Source: Nocardia pseudobrasiliensis NBRC 108224 (GTDB lineage Bacteria > Actinomycetota > Actinomycetes > Mycobacteriales > Mycobacteriaceae). Taken from it: 64,000 nt of DNA. The notes under the pieces were generated by a model. It was not told the origin of the DNA, ran no database searches, and saw only the letters and a program-made list of their open reading frames with translations. Within the stretch, counting starts at the first letter, position 1, and the number at the start of each line of letters is the position of its first letter. Of this stretch, positions 51,593-59,310 are shown piece by piece. Both the position numbers and the translations under genes were made by a program. The DNA lies in contig NZ_BDBS01000047.1 of the NCBI RefSeq assembly GCF_001613105.1, positions 38,743 to 102,742 of the forward strand, written 5' to 3'.

Positions 51593-53853
51593 TCCGAGGA
51601 CGGGATCCAGGCCGGGTGCCACATGCGGCCGGATTCCGTCCAGTTCATATAGCGGACGGTGCCGACCAGTTTCGGGGTGACCCAGACGGCGTCCTTGCGC
51701 TCGTCGGGGGTGAGGTCGTTGTCGAACGGGGTCGTCTTGCGCTCCAGGCGATGCAGGCGCGCGGCCAGTTCGGCCATCTCCTGATCGCTGAAGCCGGTGC
51801 CGACCCGGCCGACGTAGAACAGCCGCCCCTCATGTCGCACACCGACCAGCAGGGAGGCGAATTGCCGTGAGTCACTGCGTCGATAGCCGCCGACCAGCAC
51901 CTGCTGGGTACGCCAATTGCGGGTCTTGACCCAGGCGTGGCCGCGTTTACCCGGCAGGTACACCGAATCCCTGCGCTTGGCGACCACACCCTCCATACCG
52001 TGTTCCTGGCTGTAGCGCAGCGCATTCGCGCCCGGCCCGTCCAGCCGCGGCGGCACCACCAGCGAGGGCGCCCGCCCGGCCAGCGCCTCCAGGACGCGGC
52101 GGCGATCGGAATAGCGTTTGCGCAGCAGCGATGTGCCGTCCAGATACAGCACGTCGAAGGCCACGAATCCGGCCTGGGCCGCATCGGCCTGCAGCAGGCC
52201 CAGATTGGCGACGCCGTGATCGTCGAACACCACGGCCTCCCCATCGAGAACCACACTGTGCCCGGACAATTCGCGGCCGAGCGCGGCCACGCGGGGATAG
52301 CGGCCGGTGACGATCAAACCCTTGCGGCTGCGCAGTGTGACCGCGCCGTCGGCGATCTCGGCGATCAGCCGGAAGCCGTCCCATTTCGTCTCGAACGCCC
52401 ATTCGTCGTCGTCGAGGATCGAGACGTCGCCGGGCGTGGCCAGCATCGGGGTCAGTCCGCGCGGCAGCTCCACCGGCCCGGATCGGCGGCCGGACCGCTC
52501 GCCGTTCTCGGGTTCGGCCACGGGTTCGGACTTCATCAGATGCATGAGCCAGTTCTTGCCGTCGGTCTGGATCAGCGCGTAGCGGCCCTCGACGCGCTCA
52601 CCGTGCAGCCGAACGATGACCTCGTCCGCACGCCACTTCTCGGTCTCGTAGGTGCCGGTGTCCCAGATCGTCATCTCACCCCCGCCGTACTGACCCCTCG
52701 GGATGCTGCCGTGGAAGGTGAGGTACTCGAGCGGATGATCCTCGGTGTGTACGGCCAGCCGGTTCTCGTCGCTGGAGGTCGGCGGGCCCTTGGGTACCGC
52801 CCAGGACACCAGCACCCCGCCGCGCTCGAGCCGCAGATCCCAATGCAGCCGTCGCGCATGATGTTCCTGGATGACGAAGCGATTGCCCTCCCCCGTGCCG
52901 GGCGGTCCGGGCGGCACCGGTTCCGGGGTGCGGGATGCGTCGCGCATCGAGCGATAGGTGCGCAGCGGATCCGAATCCTGTTGCGTCACGGGCGGATCCA
53001 GTCCGTCCAGCGCGTCGCCGTATTCGCGCCAGCGGGCGAGAACCTCGTCGAAGGTCAAGTGCCGCAGGCGTTTGCGATCCTCGATCTCGTCCCAGGTGCG
53101 CGGGGCGGCGACCGTCGGATGGGTTCGGCCGCGCAGTGAATAGGGCGCGATGGTCGTCTTGGCCGGATTGTTCTGGCTCCAGTCGAGGAAGATCTTGCCC
53201 GGCCGGGCCGCCTTGGCCATGGTCGCGGTGACCAGATCGGGATGCAGGCGTTCCAGGCCGGTGGCGAGCTGTTTGGCGACGGTGGACGCGCCGCCGGGGC
53301 TGAGCTCGCGCTCCAGCGGCACGTAGATGTGAATGCCCTTGCTGCCGCTGGTCACCGGATAGGCCCGCAGGCCCGCGTCGGTGACGGTATCGCGGATCCA
53401 CAGCGCCACCCGGGCGCAGTCGGGCAGACCCATATCGGGTCCCGGATCCAGATCGAAGACCAGCCGGGTGACCGGACCCATCTCATCGCCCGCGAAACGC
53501 CACTGCGGCACATGGATTTCCAGCGCCGCCTGCTGCCCGAGCCAGGCCAGCCCGGCCACCGAGTCGATGACCGGATACACCACCCGGCGATCGGAGTGTT
53601 CGACCTGATGGCGGTGGATCCACTTCGGCGCGTGCGCGGCGAGATTCTTCTCGAAGAACGACGGCTCGTCGACGCCGTTGGGCCAGCGCTTGCGGGTGAC
53701 CGCGCGCCCGGCGATATGCGGTAGCAGCGCGGGGGCGATGGTGGTGAAGTACTCGATGACCTCGCCCTTGGTGGTGCCGGTGGCCGGATACAGCACCTTG
53801 TCGAGGTTGTTCAGCTCAACCTCGATACCCCCGAAATCCCGGCGGGACACCAT
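51589..53853 (-). CDS. ligD: ATP-dependent DNA ligase LigD
   Basis: A 754-residue three-domain NHEJ enzyme in the mycobacterial order. The polymerase/primase domain (about 1-290) has metal-binding acids in LVFDLDPGPDMGLPDC. The 3'-phosphoesterase domain (about 325-445) has FVIQEHHARRLHWDLRLERG and HGSIPRGQYGGGEM. The ligase domain has the adenylated Lys K490 in FETKWDGFRLIAEI plus VLDGEAVVFDDHG. It repairs double-strand breaks together with Ku, which is not in this window. ATG 53853 opens a VSRRDFGGIEVELNN start typical of LigD. Confidence 0.93.
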   Translation of the reverse strand: MVSRRDFGGIEVELNNLDKVLYPATGTTKGEVIEYFTTIAPALLPHIAGRAVTRKRWPNGVDEPSFFEKNLAAHAPKWIHRHQVEHSDRRVVYPVIDSVAGLAWLGQQAALEIHVPQWRFAGDEMGPVTRLVFDLDPGPDMGLPDCARVALWIRDTVTDAGLRAYPVTSGSKGIHIYVPLERELSPGGASTVAKQLATGLERLHPDLVTATMAKAARPGKIFLDWSQNNPAKTTIAPYSLRGRTHPTVAAPRTWDEIEDRKRLRHLTFDEVLARWREYGDALDGLDPPVTQQDSDPLRTYRSMRDASRTPEPVPPGPPGTGEGNRFVIQEHHARRLHWDLRLERGGVLVSWAVPKGPPTSSDENRLAVHTEDHPLEYLTFHGSIPRGQYGGGEMTIWDTGTYETEKWRADEVIVRLHGERVEGRYALIQTDGKNWLMHLMKSEPVAEPENGERSGRRSGPVELPRGLTPMLATPGDVSILDDDEWAFETKWDGFRLIAEIADGAVTLRSRKGLIVTGRYPRVAALGRELSGHSVVLDGEAVVFDDHGVANLGLLQADAAQAGFVAFDVLYLDGTSLLRKRYSDRRRVLEALAGRAPSLVVPPRLDGPGANALRYSQEHGMEGVVAKRRDSVYLPGKRGHAWVKTRNWRTQQVLVGGYRRSDSRQFASLLVGVRHEGRLFYVGRVGTGFSDQEMAELAARLHRLERKTTPFDNDLTPDERKDAVWVTPKLVGTVRYMNWTESGRMWHPAWIPSSD

Positions 53854-53883
53854 ATTCGAAGTCTAGAGGCAGGCGCCGACAAG

Positions 53884-53914
53884 GACAGGCCGCTCGCGTC
53901 GCGAACGGCCTGTC
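53884..53914 (-). terminator. terminator after MT0933-type gene
   Basis: Perfect 9-bp stem GACAGGCCG / CGGCCTGTC, with a further CTCGCG/TCGCGA pairing possible in the loop, 12 bp downstream of the minus-strand stop at 53926 and just ahead of ligD. Confidence 0.7.
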
Positions 53915-53925
53915 ACCGGGGGAAA

Positions 53926-54171
53926 TCAGCCCTGCGGAGGGGCGGGCGGTTCCGGTGCGGGCGGCGGCGGGGTCTGCGGCTGGTCCTTCTCGGGGATGGC
54001 GTTCTTGATGGCGTCGGCGCCCTTTCCGATCTGGTCGGAGTACTTGCCCCCGGTCTTCTCATTGATGAACCCCCCGGCCTTGTCCACGGCGCCGTGGACC
54101 TTCTCCGCATTCTCGGAGGCCGCCTCGCGACCCTTCCCGACCAAGCCCTTCAGCGTATCCATCAAGCTCAT
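53926..54171 (-). CDS. MT0933-type antitoxin-like small protein
   Basis: An 81-residue protein: DTLKGLVGKGREAASENAEK, then GAVDKAGGFINEKTGGKYSD, then a Pro-rich tail (QTPPPPAPEPPAPPQG). The DKAGxFxxEKTGGKY core matches the MT0933/Rv0909 antitoxin family. No partner toxin gene is adjacent, since the next gene upstream encodes an MBL-fold enzyme, so it may be an orphan or have another role. ATG after GAGGAGT, 15 bp after the MBL gene in the same operon. Confidence 0.82.
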   Translation of the reverse strand: MSLMDTLKGLVGKGREAASENAEKVHGAVDKAGGFINEKTGGKYSDQIGKGADAIKNAIPEKDQPQTPPPPAPEPPAPPQG

Positions 54172-54186
54172 CGGCCCAACTCCTCA

Positions 54187-55371
54187 CTAATCGGTCTTCG
54201 TCACAGCCTTTCGGACATCTTCCCACCACCGGACCTGCGGTGATACCGCATTGACATCGATACGCTGACCGGGCAGCGGCACCGCGACCTGCGTTCCGGC
54301 CGCCTTCGCCGCGGTCAACAGCCGCTGCACCGGCTCCGACCAGCCATGGAACGCCAGGTTGAAGGTCGCCCAGTGAATCGGCACCAGCAGTCCGTAGCCG
54401 GGATCGCCGGCGCAGACATCGCCGTGCGCCTGGACCGCCTCCTCCGGATTCAGGTGCACATCCGGCCAGTGCACGTCGTAGGCCCCGATGGGCAGCAGGG
54501 TCAGATCGAACGGACCCGCGGTCTCGCCGATCTCGGCGAAAGCCTTGGTGTAGCCGGTGTCGCCGCCGAAATAGACCCGCCGGGTCGGCCCGGCGAACAC
54601 CCACGACGCCCACAGCGTGGTGTTGCGGATCAGGCCCCGACCGGAGAAGTGCCGGGCCTCGGTGCAGGTGATCACCAGATCACCGGTATCGGGGCCGATA
54701 CCCGTGAGGCAATACGAAGCGCCCCAATCCAATTCGACGATCCGCCGCTCGGGCACCCGCCACTTGCGCAGATGCGCGCCGATTCCGATCGGCACCACGA
54801 ACGGCGCGTCCTGCGAACGCACCAGCTGCCGCACGGTTTCCCGGTCGAGGTGGTCGTAGTGATCGTGGGAGATGACGATCGCGTGCACCGGCGGCAGCTC
54901 CGACAGCGACACCGGAACCGGATGCAACCGCGTCGGTCCGACCACCTGCGACGGCGAAACCCGTTCGCTCCATACCGGATCGGTGAGGATGCGGTAGCCG
55001 TCCACCTCCACCAGCGCCGAGGCGTGGCCGTACCAGGTGACCGCCAGCGTGGCGGCCCGCTCGGGCACCTCCGGCGTCGCGAGCGGGATGGCATTCGGCG
55101 GTCGTCCGACATTGCGTCGGGTCAGGGCCGAAAGAATAAGCGACACAGCCGATCCCGGTGCGACCTGAGTGCTGGGCTCGGTGTTGTGGAACTGTCGGTT
55201 GCGATAGCGCGCCGAGGCGACCGCGACGGGCGCGATCGCCGAGACCGAGGCGCCCATGGCCGAAGGAATTCCCCAGGCCGCCCGCACGATCCAGGTCAGT
55301 CCGACCGCACCGGCGGCACCGACTGCCGCCCGGCGCGCCAGGCCGAACGCGGTATTTGCAGCTCCCATCAT
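54187..55371 (-). CDS. MBL-fold metallo-hydrolase (UlaG/NAPE-PLD-like)
   Basis: A 394-residue protein with an N-terminal hydrophobic segment (VGAAGAVGLTWIVRAAWGIP) that may anchor it, then a metallo-beta-lactamase fold: VTWYGHASALVEVDGYRILT, VISHDHYDHLDRETV as the metal-binding HxHxDH, ARHFSGRGL, YFGGDTGYTKAFAEIG and VPIHWATFNLAFHG. Relatives include NAPE-phospholipase D and mycobacterial Rv0906. Its start overlaps the EchA6-like stop (ATGA), the same gene pairing as in M. tuberculosis. Confidence 0.87.
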   Translation of the reverse strand: MMGAANTAFGLARRAAVGAAGAVGLTWIVRAAWGIPSAMGASVSAIAPVAVASARYRNRQFHNTEPSTQVAPGSAVSLILSALTRRNVGRPPNAIPLATPEVPERAATLAVTWYGHASALVEVDGYRILTDPVWSERVSPSQVVGPTRLHPVPVSLSELPPVHAIVISHDHYDHLDRETVRQLVRSQDAPFVVPIGIGAHLRKWRVPERRIVELDWGASYCLTGIGPDTGDLVITCTEARHFSGRGLIRNTTLWASWVFAGPTRRVYFGGDTGYTKAFAEIGETAGPFDLTLLPIGAYDVHWPDVHLNPEEAVQAHGDVCAGDPGYGLLVPIHWATFNLAFHGWSEPVQRLLTAAKAAGTQVAVPLPGQRIDVNAVSPQVRWWEDVRKAVTKTD

Positions 55372-56093
55372 CGCCCCTCGAATTTCGCCGCGCGCTTCTG
55401 TTCTCGGGCCGCCCGCGCCTCCTGCGCGTCGGCGCTGGACCAGGCCGCCGCGAGCGCGGCCACCTGATCCGGGGTGTCCTCACCATGGCTGCCGTCGTCG
55501 TTGAGCACCAGTTTGAGATGCCGTAGCGACAGCGGGGCCAGTTCGGCGATCGACTTCGCCCAGGCCTGGGCGTCCTCGACGGCGCCGAGCCGGTTGGCGT
55601 AGCCGAAAGCGTAAGCGTCGGTGGCCGATACCGGCTCGGCCCCGAGCAGAATGGTGCGCGCCGGGCCGCCGCCGATCAGGGCGCTCAGCCGCCGGACGGT
55701 CCAACCGTCCACGGACAGGCCCAGTTTCGCGGCGGGAATCGCGAGGTAGGAGTCGGGGGCCATTACGCGCAGGTCCGCGGCCAGCGTCAGCTGTACGCCC
55801 GCGCCGAAGGCCGCGCCGTTGATCGCGGCGATCACCGGAATCGGCGTGGATTCGATGGTGTGCAGCAAGTCCAGCAGGCCGCCCAGGAAATTCTGCGAGT
55901 ACACCCCGTCCAGATCGGCGCCCGCGCTGAAGATCGGTCCCTGACCGGTGAGCACGATCGCCCGGGCCGTCGCGGCCGCCTCGGTGACGGCCTCGCGCAG
56001 CCGGGTCACCAATTCCTCGTTGAGGGCGTTGCGGCGCTCCGGGCGCTGCAGTTCGATGGTGATCACATCACCATCGCGGCTCACTCCCAGCAT
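55368..56093 (-). CDS. echA6: EchA6-like crotonase without catalytic glutamates
   Basis: A 241-residue crotonase-fold protein. The acyl-CoA and oxyanion elements are present (IFSAGADLDGVYSQNF and INGAAFGAGVQLTLAADLRV), but both active-site Glu of hydratases are replaced: Gln at about 101 and Ala at about 121-122 in AIPAAKLGLSVDGWTVRRL. That segment closely parallels mycobacterial EchA6, a non-catalytic acyl-CoA carrier feeding FAS-II and mycolic acid synthesis. ATG 56093. First gene of an operon with the MBL-fold and MT0933-type genes, with AccD3 close by as in mycobacteria. Confidence 0.82.
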   Translation of the reverse strand: MLGVSRDGDVITIELQRPERRNALNEELVTRLREAVTEAAATARAIVLTGQGPIFSAGADLDGVYSQNFLGGLLDLLHTIESTPIPVIAAINGAAFGAGVQLTLAADLRVMAPDSYLAIPAAKLGLSVDGWTVRRLSALIGGGPARTILLGAEPVSATDAYAFGYANRLGAVEDAQAWAKSIAELAPLSLRHLKLVLNDDGSHGEDTPDQVAALAAAWSSADAQEARAAREQKRAAKFEGR

Positions 56094-56175
56094 CTGGCCT
56101 CCCCAGTAATGCGGTGTCGGTTCCCTTCACTCTATGCGGCGTAAGGTTGCTTACCCGCACCCGACGCACCCCGCG

Positions 56176-56181
56176 TAGGGT
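56176..56181 (+). promoter_or_regulatory. -10 box of leaderless flavoprotein gene
   Basis: TAGGGT ends 7 bp before GTG 56189, with no ribosome-binding site visible. Confidence 0.5.
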
Positions 56182-56188
56182 GACGTCG

Positions 56189-57349
56189 GTGACGGCACCC
56201 GATTTCGAGATCCTGGTGATCGGCGCCGGCCAGGCCGGATTGTCGGTCGCCTACCATCTGCGACGCCTCGGATTGCGGCCCGCGCAGGACTTTCTCGTGG
56301 TGGATCACGCCCCCGCGGCGGGCGGCGCCTGGCAGTTCCGCTGGCCCTCGCTGACGCTGAGCACGGTCAACGGCGTGCACGATCTGCCCGGTATGACATT
56401 CGCTGAAACATTGCCGGAGGGTTCGGCGGATGTGCCCGCCGCGACCGCCGTGCCGCATTACTTCGAGCTGTACGAGAAGCGCTTCGAACTGCGGGTGCGC
56501 CGCCCGGTATCGGTCCGGGTCGTCTGCGACCGCGCCACGGTGAGCACCTGTCCGCAGGCGGAGGTCGACGGCCTGCTGCATGCGGAGACCATTGCCGAGG
56601 AAACCGAGACATCCACCGCCGCAACAGATTCGGACCGATCGCCGGATGACGATATCCGGGTGCGCGGGATCATCAATGCCACCGGCACCTGGGACAAGCC
56701 GTTCATCCCCTACTATCCGGGCGCGGAGACCTTCGCGGGCCGTCAGCTGCATGCCCACGACTACCGCAGCGCGGACGAATTCGCGGGTCGGCATGTCGTG
56801 GTCGTCGGCGCGGGCATCACCGCGGTGCAGCTACTGGACGAGATCTCGCGAGTGACGACCACCACGTGGGTGTCGCGGACCGAACCACGTTGGCGGGATG
56901 GGCCTTTCACTCCCGACGTGGGTCGGCGCGCGGTCGCGATGGTCGAGGACCGGGTGCGCCGCGGACTGCCGCCGCGATCGGTGGTGTCGGTGACGGGTCT
57001 GGCGGTCGACGAGCGGGTGCGCGCCGCCCGCGCCCGCGGCGCGTTGGACTGGCATCCGATGTTCCAGCGCATCGAACCCGATGGGGTGCGCTTCGCCGAC
57101 GGAACCCTGCAACCGGCGCAGATCATCCTGTGGGCCACCGGATTTCGCAGCGCTCTCGATCATCTCGCACCGCTGCGGCTGCGGAGCCCGGGCGGCGGGA
57201 TCACCATGACAGGTCGGCTGGCCACCCAGGTCGCCGCCGACCCCCGCATCCATCTGATCGGATACGGACCCTCGGCCAGCACCATCGGCGCCAACCGCGC
57301 GGGGCGGGCGGCGGCGGTGGAGCTGACCGAATACCTCGGGCTCAGTTGA
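56189..57349 (+). CDS. FAD/NAD(P)-dependent monooxygenase-like oxidoreductase
   Basis: A 386-residue flavoprotein. The FAD Rossmann motif is at the N-terminus (ILVIGAGQAGLSVAYHLRRL), and a second dinucleotide motif for NAD(P)H is in the middle (GRHVVVVGAGITAVQLLDEI). GIINATGTWDKPFIPYYPGA and IILWATGFRSALDHL are typical of YUCCA/FMO-like flavin monooxygenases and their relatives. The substrate is unknown. An acidic low-complexity insert (ETETSTAATDSDRSPDDD) near residue 150 is unusual. Leaderless GTG start; the 3' end overlaps the convergent aldo/keto reductase gene by 8 bp. Confidence 0.86.
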   Translation: MTAPDFEILVIGAGQAGLSVAYHLRRLGLRPAQDFLVVDHAPAAGGAWQFRWPSLTLSTVNGVHDLPGMTFAETLPEGSADVPAATAVPHYFELYEKRFELRVRRPVSVRVVCDRATVSTCPQAEVDGLLHAETIAEETETSTAATDSDRSPDDDIRVRGIINATGTWDKPFIPYYPGAETFAGRQLHAHDYRSADEFAGRHVVVVGAGITAVQLLDEISRVTTTTWVSRTEPRWRDGPFTPDVGRRAVAMVEDRVRRGLPPRSVVSVTGLAVDERVRAARARGALDWHPMFQRIEPDGVRFADGTLQPAQIILWATGFRSALDHLAPLRLRSPGGGITMTGRLATQVAADPRIHLIGYGPSASTIGANRAGRAAAVELTEYLGLS

Positions 57350-58184
57350 TTTCGAGCGGATCGCCGCCGATGCGGGTGTCGTTGTCCAGGGCGGCGATGC
57401 GCTGCATCTGTTCGACGGACAGTTCGAAGGAGAACACGTCGAAGTTCTCCTCGATACGCGAGGGCGTCACCGACTTGGGAATCACGATATTTCCCAACTG
57501 CAGATGCCAGCGGATGACCACCTGCGCGGGCGTGCGTCCGGTCTGCTGCGCGATCTCGGAGATCACCGGATCCTTCAGCTCCGCGCCCTGCCCCAGCGGA
57601 CTCCACGCCTCGGTCGCGATGCCGCGCTCGGCATGGAAGGCGCGCAGTTCGGACTGGGCGAAATACGGGTGCAGCTCGATCTGGTTGACCACGGGGACCT
57701 CGCCGGTCTCGGCGATCACGCGCTCGAGATGGTCGGTATTGAAGTTGGAGACGCCGATCGAGCGGATGCGGCCCTGGGACTTCAGTGCCTGGAACGCCCG
57801 GAAGGTGTCGACGTAGCGATCGCCTGCGGGGCACGGCCAGTGGATCAGGTACAGATCCAGATAGTCCAGGCCGAGTTTGGTCATGCTCTCGTCGAAGGCG
57901 CGCAGCGTCGAGTCGTAGCCCTGTTCGGAATTCCACAGCTTAGTGGTGATGTAGACCTCGTCGCGAGGCAGCCCGAATTCGGCGATGGCGCGGCCCACTT
58001 CGGCCTCGTTGCCGTAGATCGCGGCGGTGTCGATGCTGCGGTAGCCGACCTCCAGCGCCTTGGTCACGGCGGCCACGGCATCGTCGGTCGAGACCTGGAA
58101 TACACCGAAGCCGAGCTTGGGAATCACGTTTCCGTCGTTCAGGACGACAGAGGGTGCGGCGCTGCTCTCGCTTTTGAAGGTCAC
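57342..58184 (-). CDS. aldo/keto reductase
   Basis: A 280-residue NADPH-dependent TIM-barrel reductase. The catalytic tetrad is visible: Asp and Tyr in SIDTAAIYGNEAEVG, Lys in ITTKLWNSEQG and His in LYLIHWPCPAG. The C-terminal NADPH-binding motif is IVIPKSVTPSRIEENFDVF. Similar to 2,5-diketo-gluconate reductase/prostaglandin F synthase-like AKR5-type proteins that reduce small aldehydes and ketones. GTG 58184 is preceded by a TACCGT -10 at 6 bp, so it is likely leaderless; ORF extension to 58223 is possible. Confidence 0.88.
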   Translation of the reverse strand: MTFKSESSAAPSVVLNDGNVIPKLGFGVFQVSTDDAVAAVTKALEVGYRSIDTAAIYGNEAEVGRAIAEFGLPRDEVYITTKLWNSEQGYDSTLRAFDESMTKLGLDYLDLYLIHWPCPAGDRYVDTFRAFQALKSQGRIRSIGVSNFNTDHLERVIAETGEVPVVNQIELHPYFAQSELRAFHAERGIATEAWSPLGQGAELKDPVISEIAQQTGRTPAQVVIRWHLQLGNIVIPKSVTPSRIEENFDVFSFELSVEQMQRIAALDNDTRIGGDPLEIN

Positions 58185-58190
58185 GTTCCG

Positions 58191-58196
58191 ACGGTA
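58191..58196 (-). promoter_or_regulatory. -10 box of leaderless aldo/keto reductase gene
   Basis: TACCGT on the minus strand, 6 bp before GTG 58184. Confidence 0.4.
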
Positions 58197-58268
58197 GAAG
58201 CGCTGGGCCGACCGGTCAAACAACCCGGTCAGTGTGTTAGCTCGGCCTTGACAGATCGTTGGGTTTTT

Positions 58269-58283
58269 ACAACACTATGTTGT
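58269..58283. promoter_or_regulatory. inverted repeat ACAACA-N3-TGTTGT at Xre gene start
   Basis: A perfect 6-bp inverted repeat overlapping the possible -10 (TATGTT, 58276-58281) and touching the start of the Xre gene. This is a good position for autoregulation by the encoded repressor. Confidence 0.5.
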
Positions 58284-58580
58284 GTGAGTCCGGTGAGAAG
58301 GGGAGAAACCCTACCGATCTACAACCGCATCGCCGTCCTACGTGCCGAACATCGCATGACCCGGGCGGCGCTGGCGGAGGCGGTGAACGTCAATCCGCAG
58401 ACGATCGGCGCGCTCGAGCGCGGCGATCACTATCCGAGCCTGGATCTGGCCATGCGGATCTGCGAGGTGTTCGGACTGCCGATCGAGGCGGTTTTCGCGC
58501 GCACCGAATTCACACCGCTGTCGGCCGAGGTCTACGCCCGGCCGCGGCCGACGGGAGAAGAACAGGAAGGACAGCCATGA
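58284..58580 (+). CDS. Xre-type HTH regulator
   Basis: About 98 residues. The helix-turn-helix is IAVLRAEHRMTRAALAEAVN followed by VNPQTIGALERGDHYPSLDL and a short tail, resembling the compact YgzD/SinR-like regulators found with small membrane proteins. GTG 58284 or 58293 may be the start; GGGGAG follows both. The stop overlaps the start of the membrane-protein gene (ATGA), so the pair is a unit. A palindrome at the start region suggests autoregulation. Confidence 0.82.
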   Translation: MSPVRRGETLPIYNRIAVLRAEHRMTRAALAEAVNVNPQTIGALERGDHYPSLDLAMRICEVFGLPIEAVFARTEFTPLSAEVYARPRPTGEEQEGQP

Positions 58581-59119
58581 CCTACGCGAGCACCGGTCTG
58601 CTCGACCGCTATCAGAGCTATCGACTACGGCGCTGGGAGGCGCAGGGCCGCCGCACCGCGGGCATGCTCCCGAGCTGGCGCACCCGCGAACGCCGACGCG
58701 TACTGGTCGTGGTGGTCGCCGCGGCCATCGGCACGCTGTTCCTCACCGGCCTACTGTGCGCCTTCGATCTGCGCTGGGCCCCGCTGATCTGGGCCCCCGC
58801 GACGGTGATCTTCATGCCGGCCTGGGCGATGCTGCGCATCGCGGCCGAACGCCTGGACAACGCACCCACCCAGGCCCTCGACGAAATGCAGATCGAACAG
58901 CGCGACGCCGCCCGCTCGATCGGGCTGGCAATCACCCAGTCCTTCACCGTGATTCCGGTCTTCTATCTGATCCTGTCGGGCGCCTTCTTCCCGGACAGCA
59001 ACGCCTTCCACACCGCCTACGCCGGCGGCGCGATGGCCCTGGCCGCCCTGCTCGCGGGCGGCTGCACCCCGGGCATGATCCTGGCCTGGACCCGCCCAGA
59101 CCCGGACCCTGAGCCCTGA
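58577..59119 (+). CDS. membrane protein paired with Xre regulator
   Basis: A 180-residue protein with four predicted transmembrane helices: LVVVVAAAIGTLFLTGLLCA, APLIWAPATVIFMPAWAMLR, SFTVIPVFYLILSGAFF and GGAMALAALLAGGCTPGMIL. The loop LDEMQIEQRDAARSIGLAI lies between helices 2 and 3. I do not recognise a functional family. Coupled translationally to the Xre gene. Such regulator/membrane-protein pairs occur widely in Gram-positive bacteria, with unknown roles. Confidence 0.8.
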   Translation: MTYASTGLLDRYQSYRLRRWEAQGRRTAGMLPSWRTRERRRVLVVVVAAAIGTLFLTGLLCAFDLRWAPLIWAPATVIFMPAWAMLRIAAERLDNAPTQALDEMQIEQRDAARSIGLAITQSFTVIPVFYLILSGAFFPDSNAFHTAYAGGAMALAALLAGGCTPGMILAWTRPDPDPEP

Positions 59120-59160
59120 CCGGCACCATCCCGGCACAATCGGGGGGCATGCGGAGACAG

Positions 59161-59310
59161 CGGGCCGCCTTCGGCGCGGTCCGGCTGGTCGGCGGCGCGA
59201 ACCCCACAACACCGACAGTGCGCCCCTCCGACGCGATCCGGTGTCCGGCGGCACGAACGCCGAAAGGCCGATACGGGCCGCCTTCGGCGCGGTGCGGCTA
59301 TTCGGTGGCG
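59161..59310. repeat. two copies of a 37-bp imperfect direct repeat
   Basis: Copies at 59161-59197 and 59274-59310, with 4 mismatches in 37 bp. The second copy covers the last codons and stop of the carboxyltransferase gene. Both contain a GCCGCCTTCGGCG core that can form a small hairpin and may be part of the terminator for that gene. The 59120-59297 spacer shows no coding sign. Confidence 0.5.
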
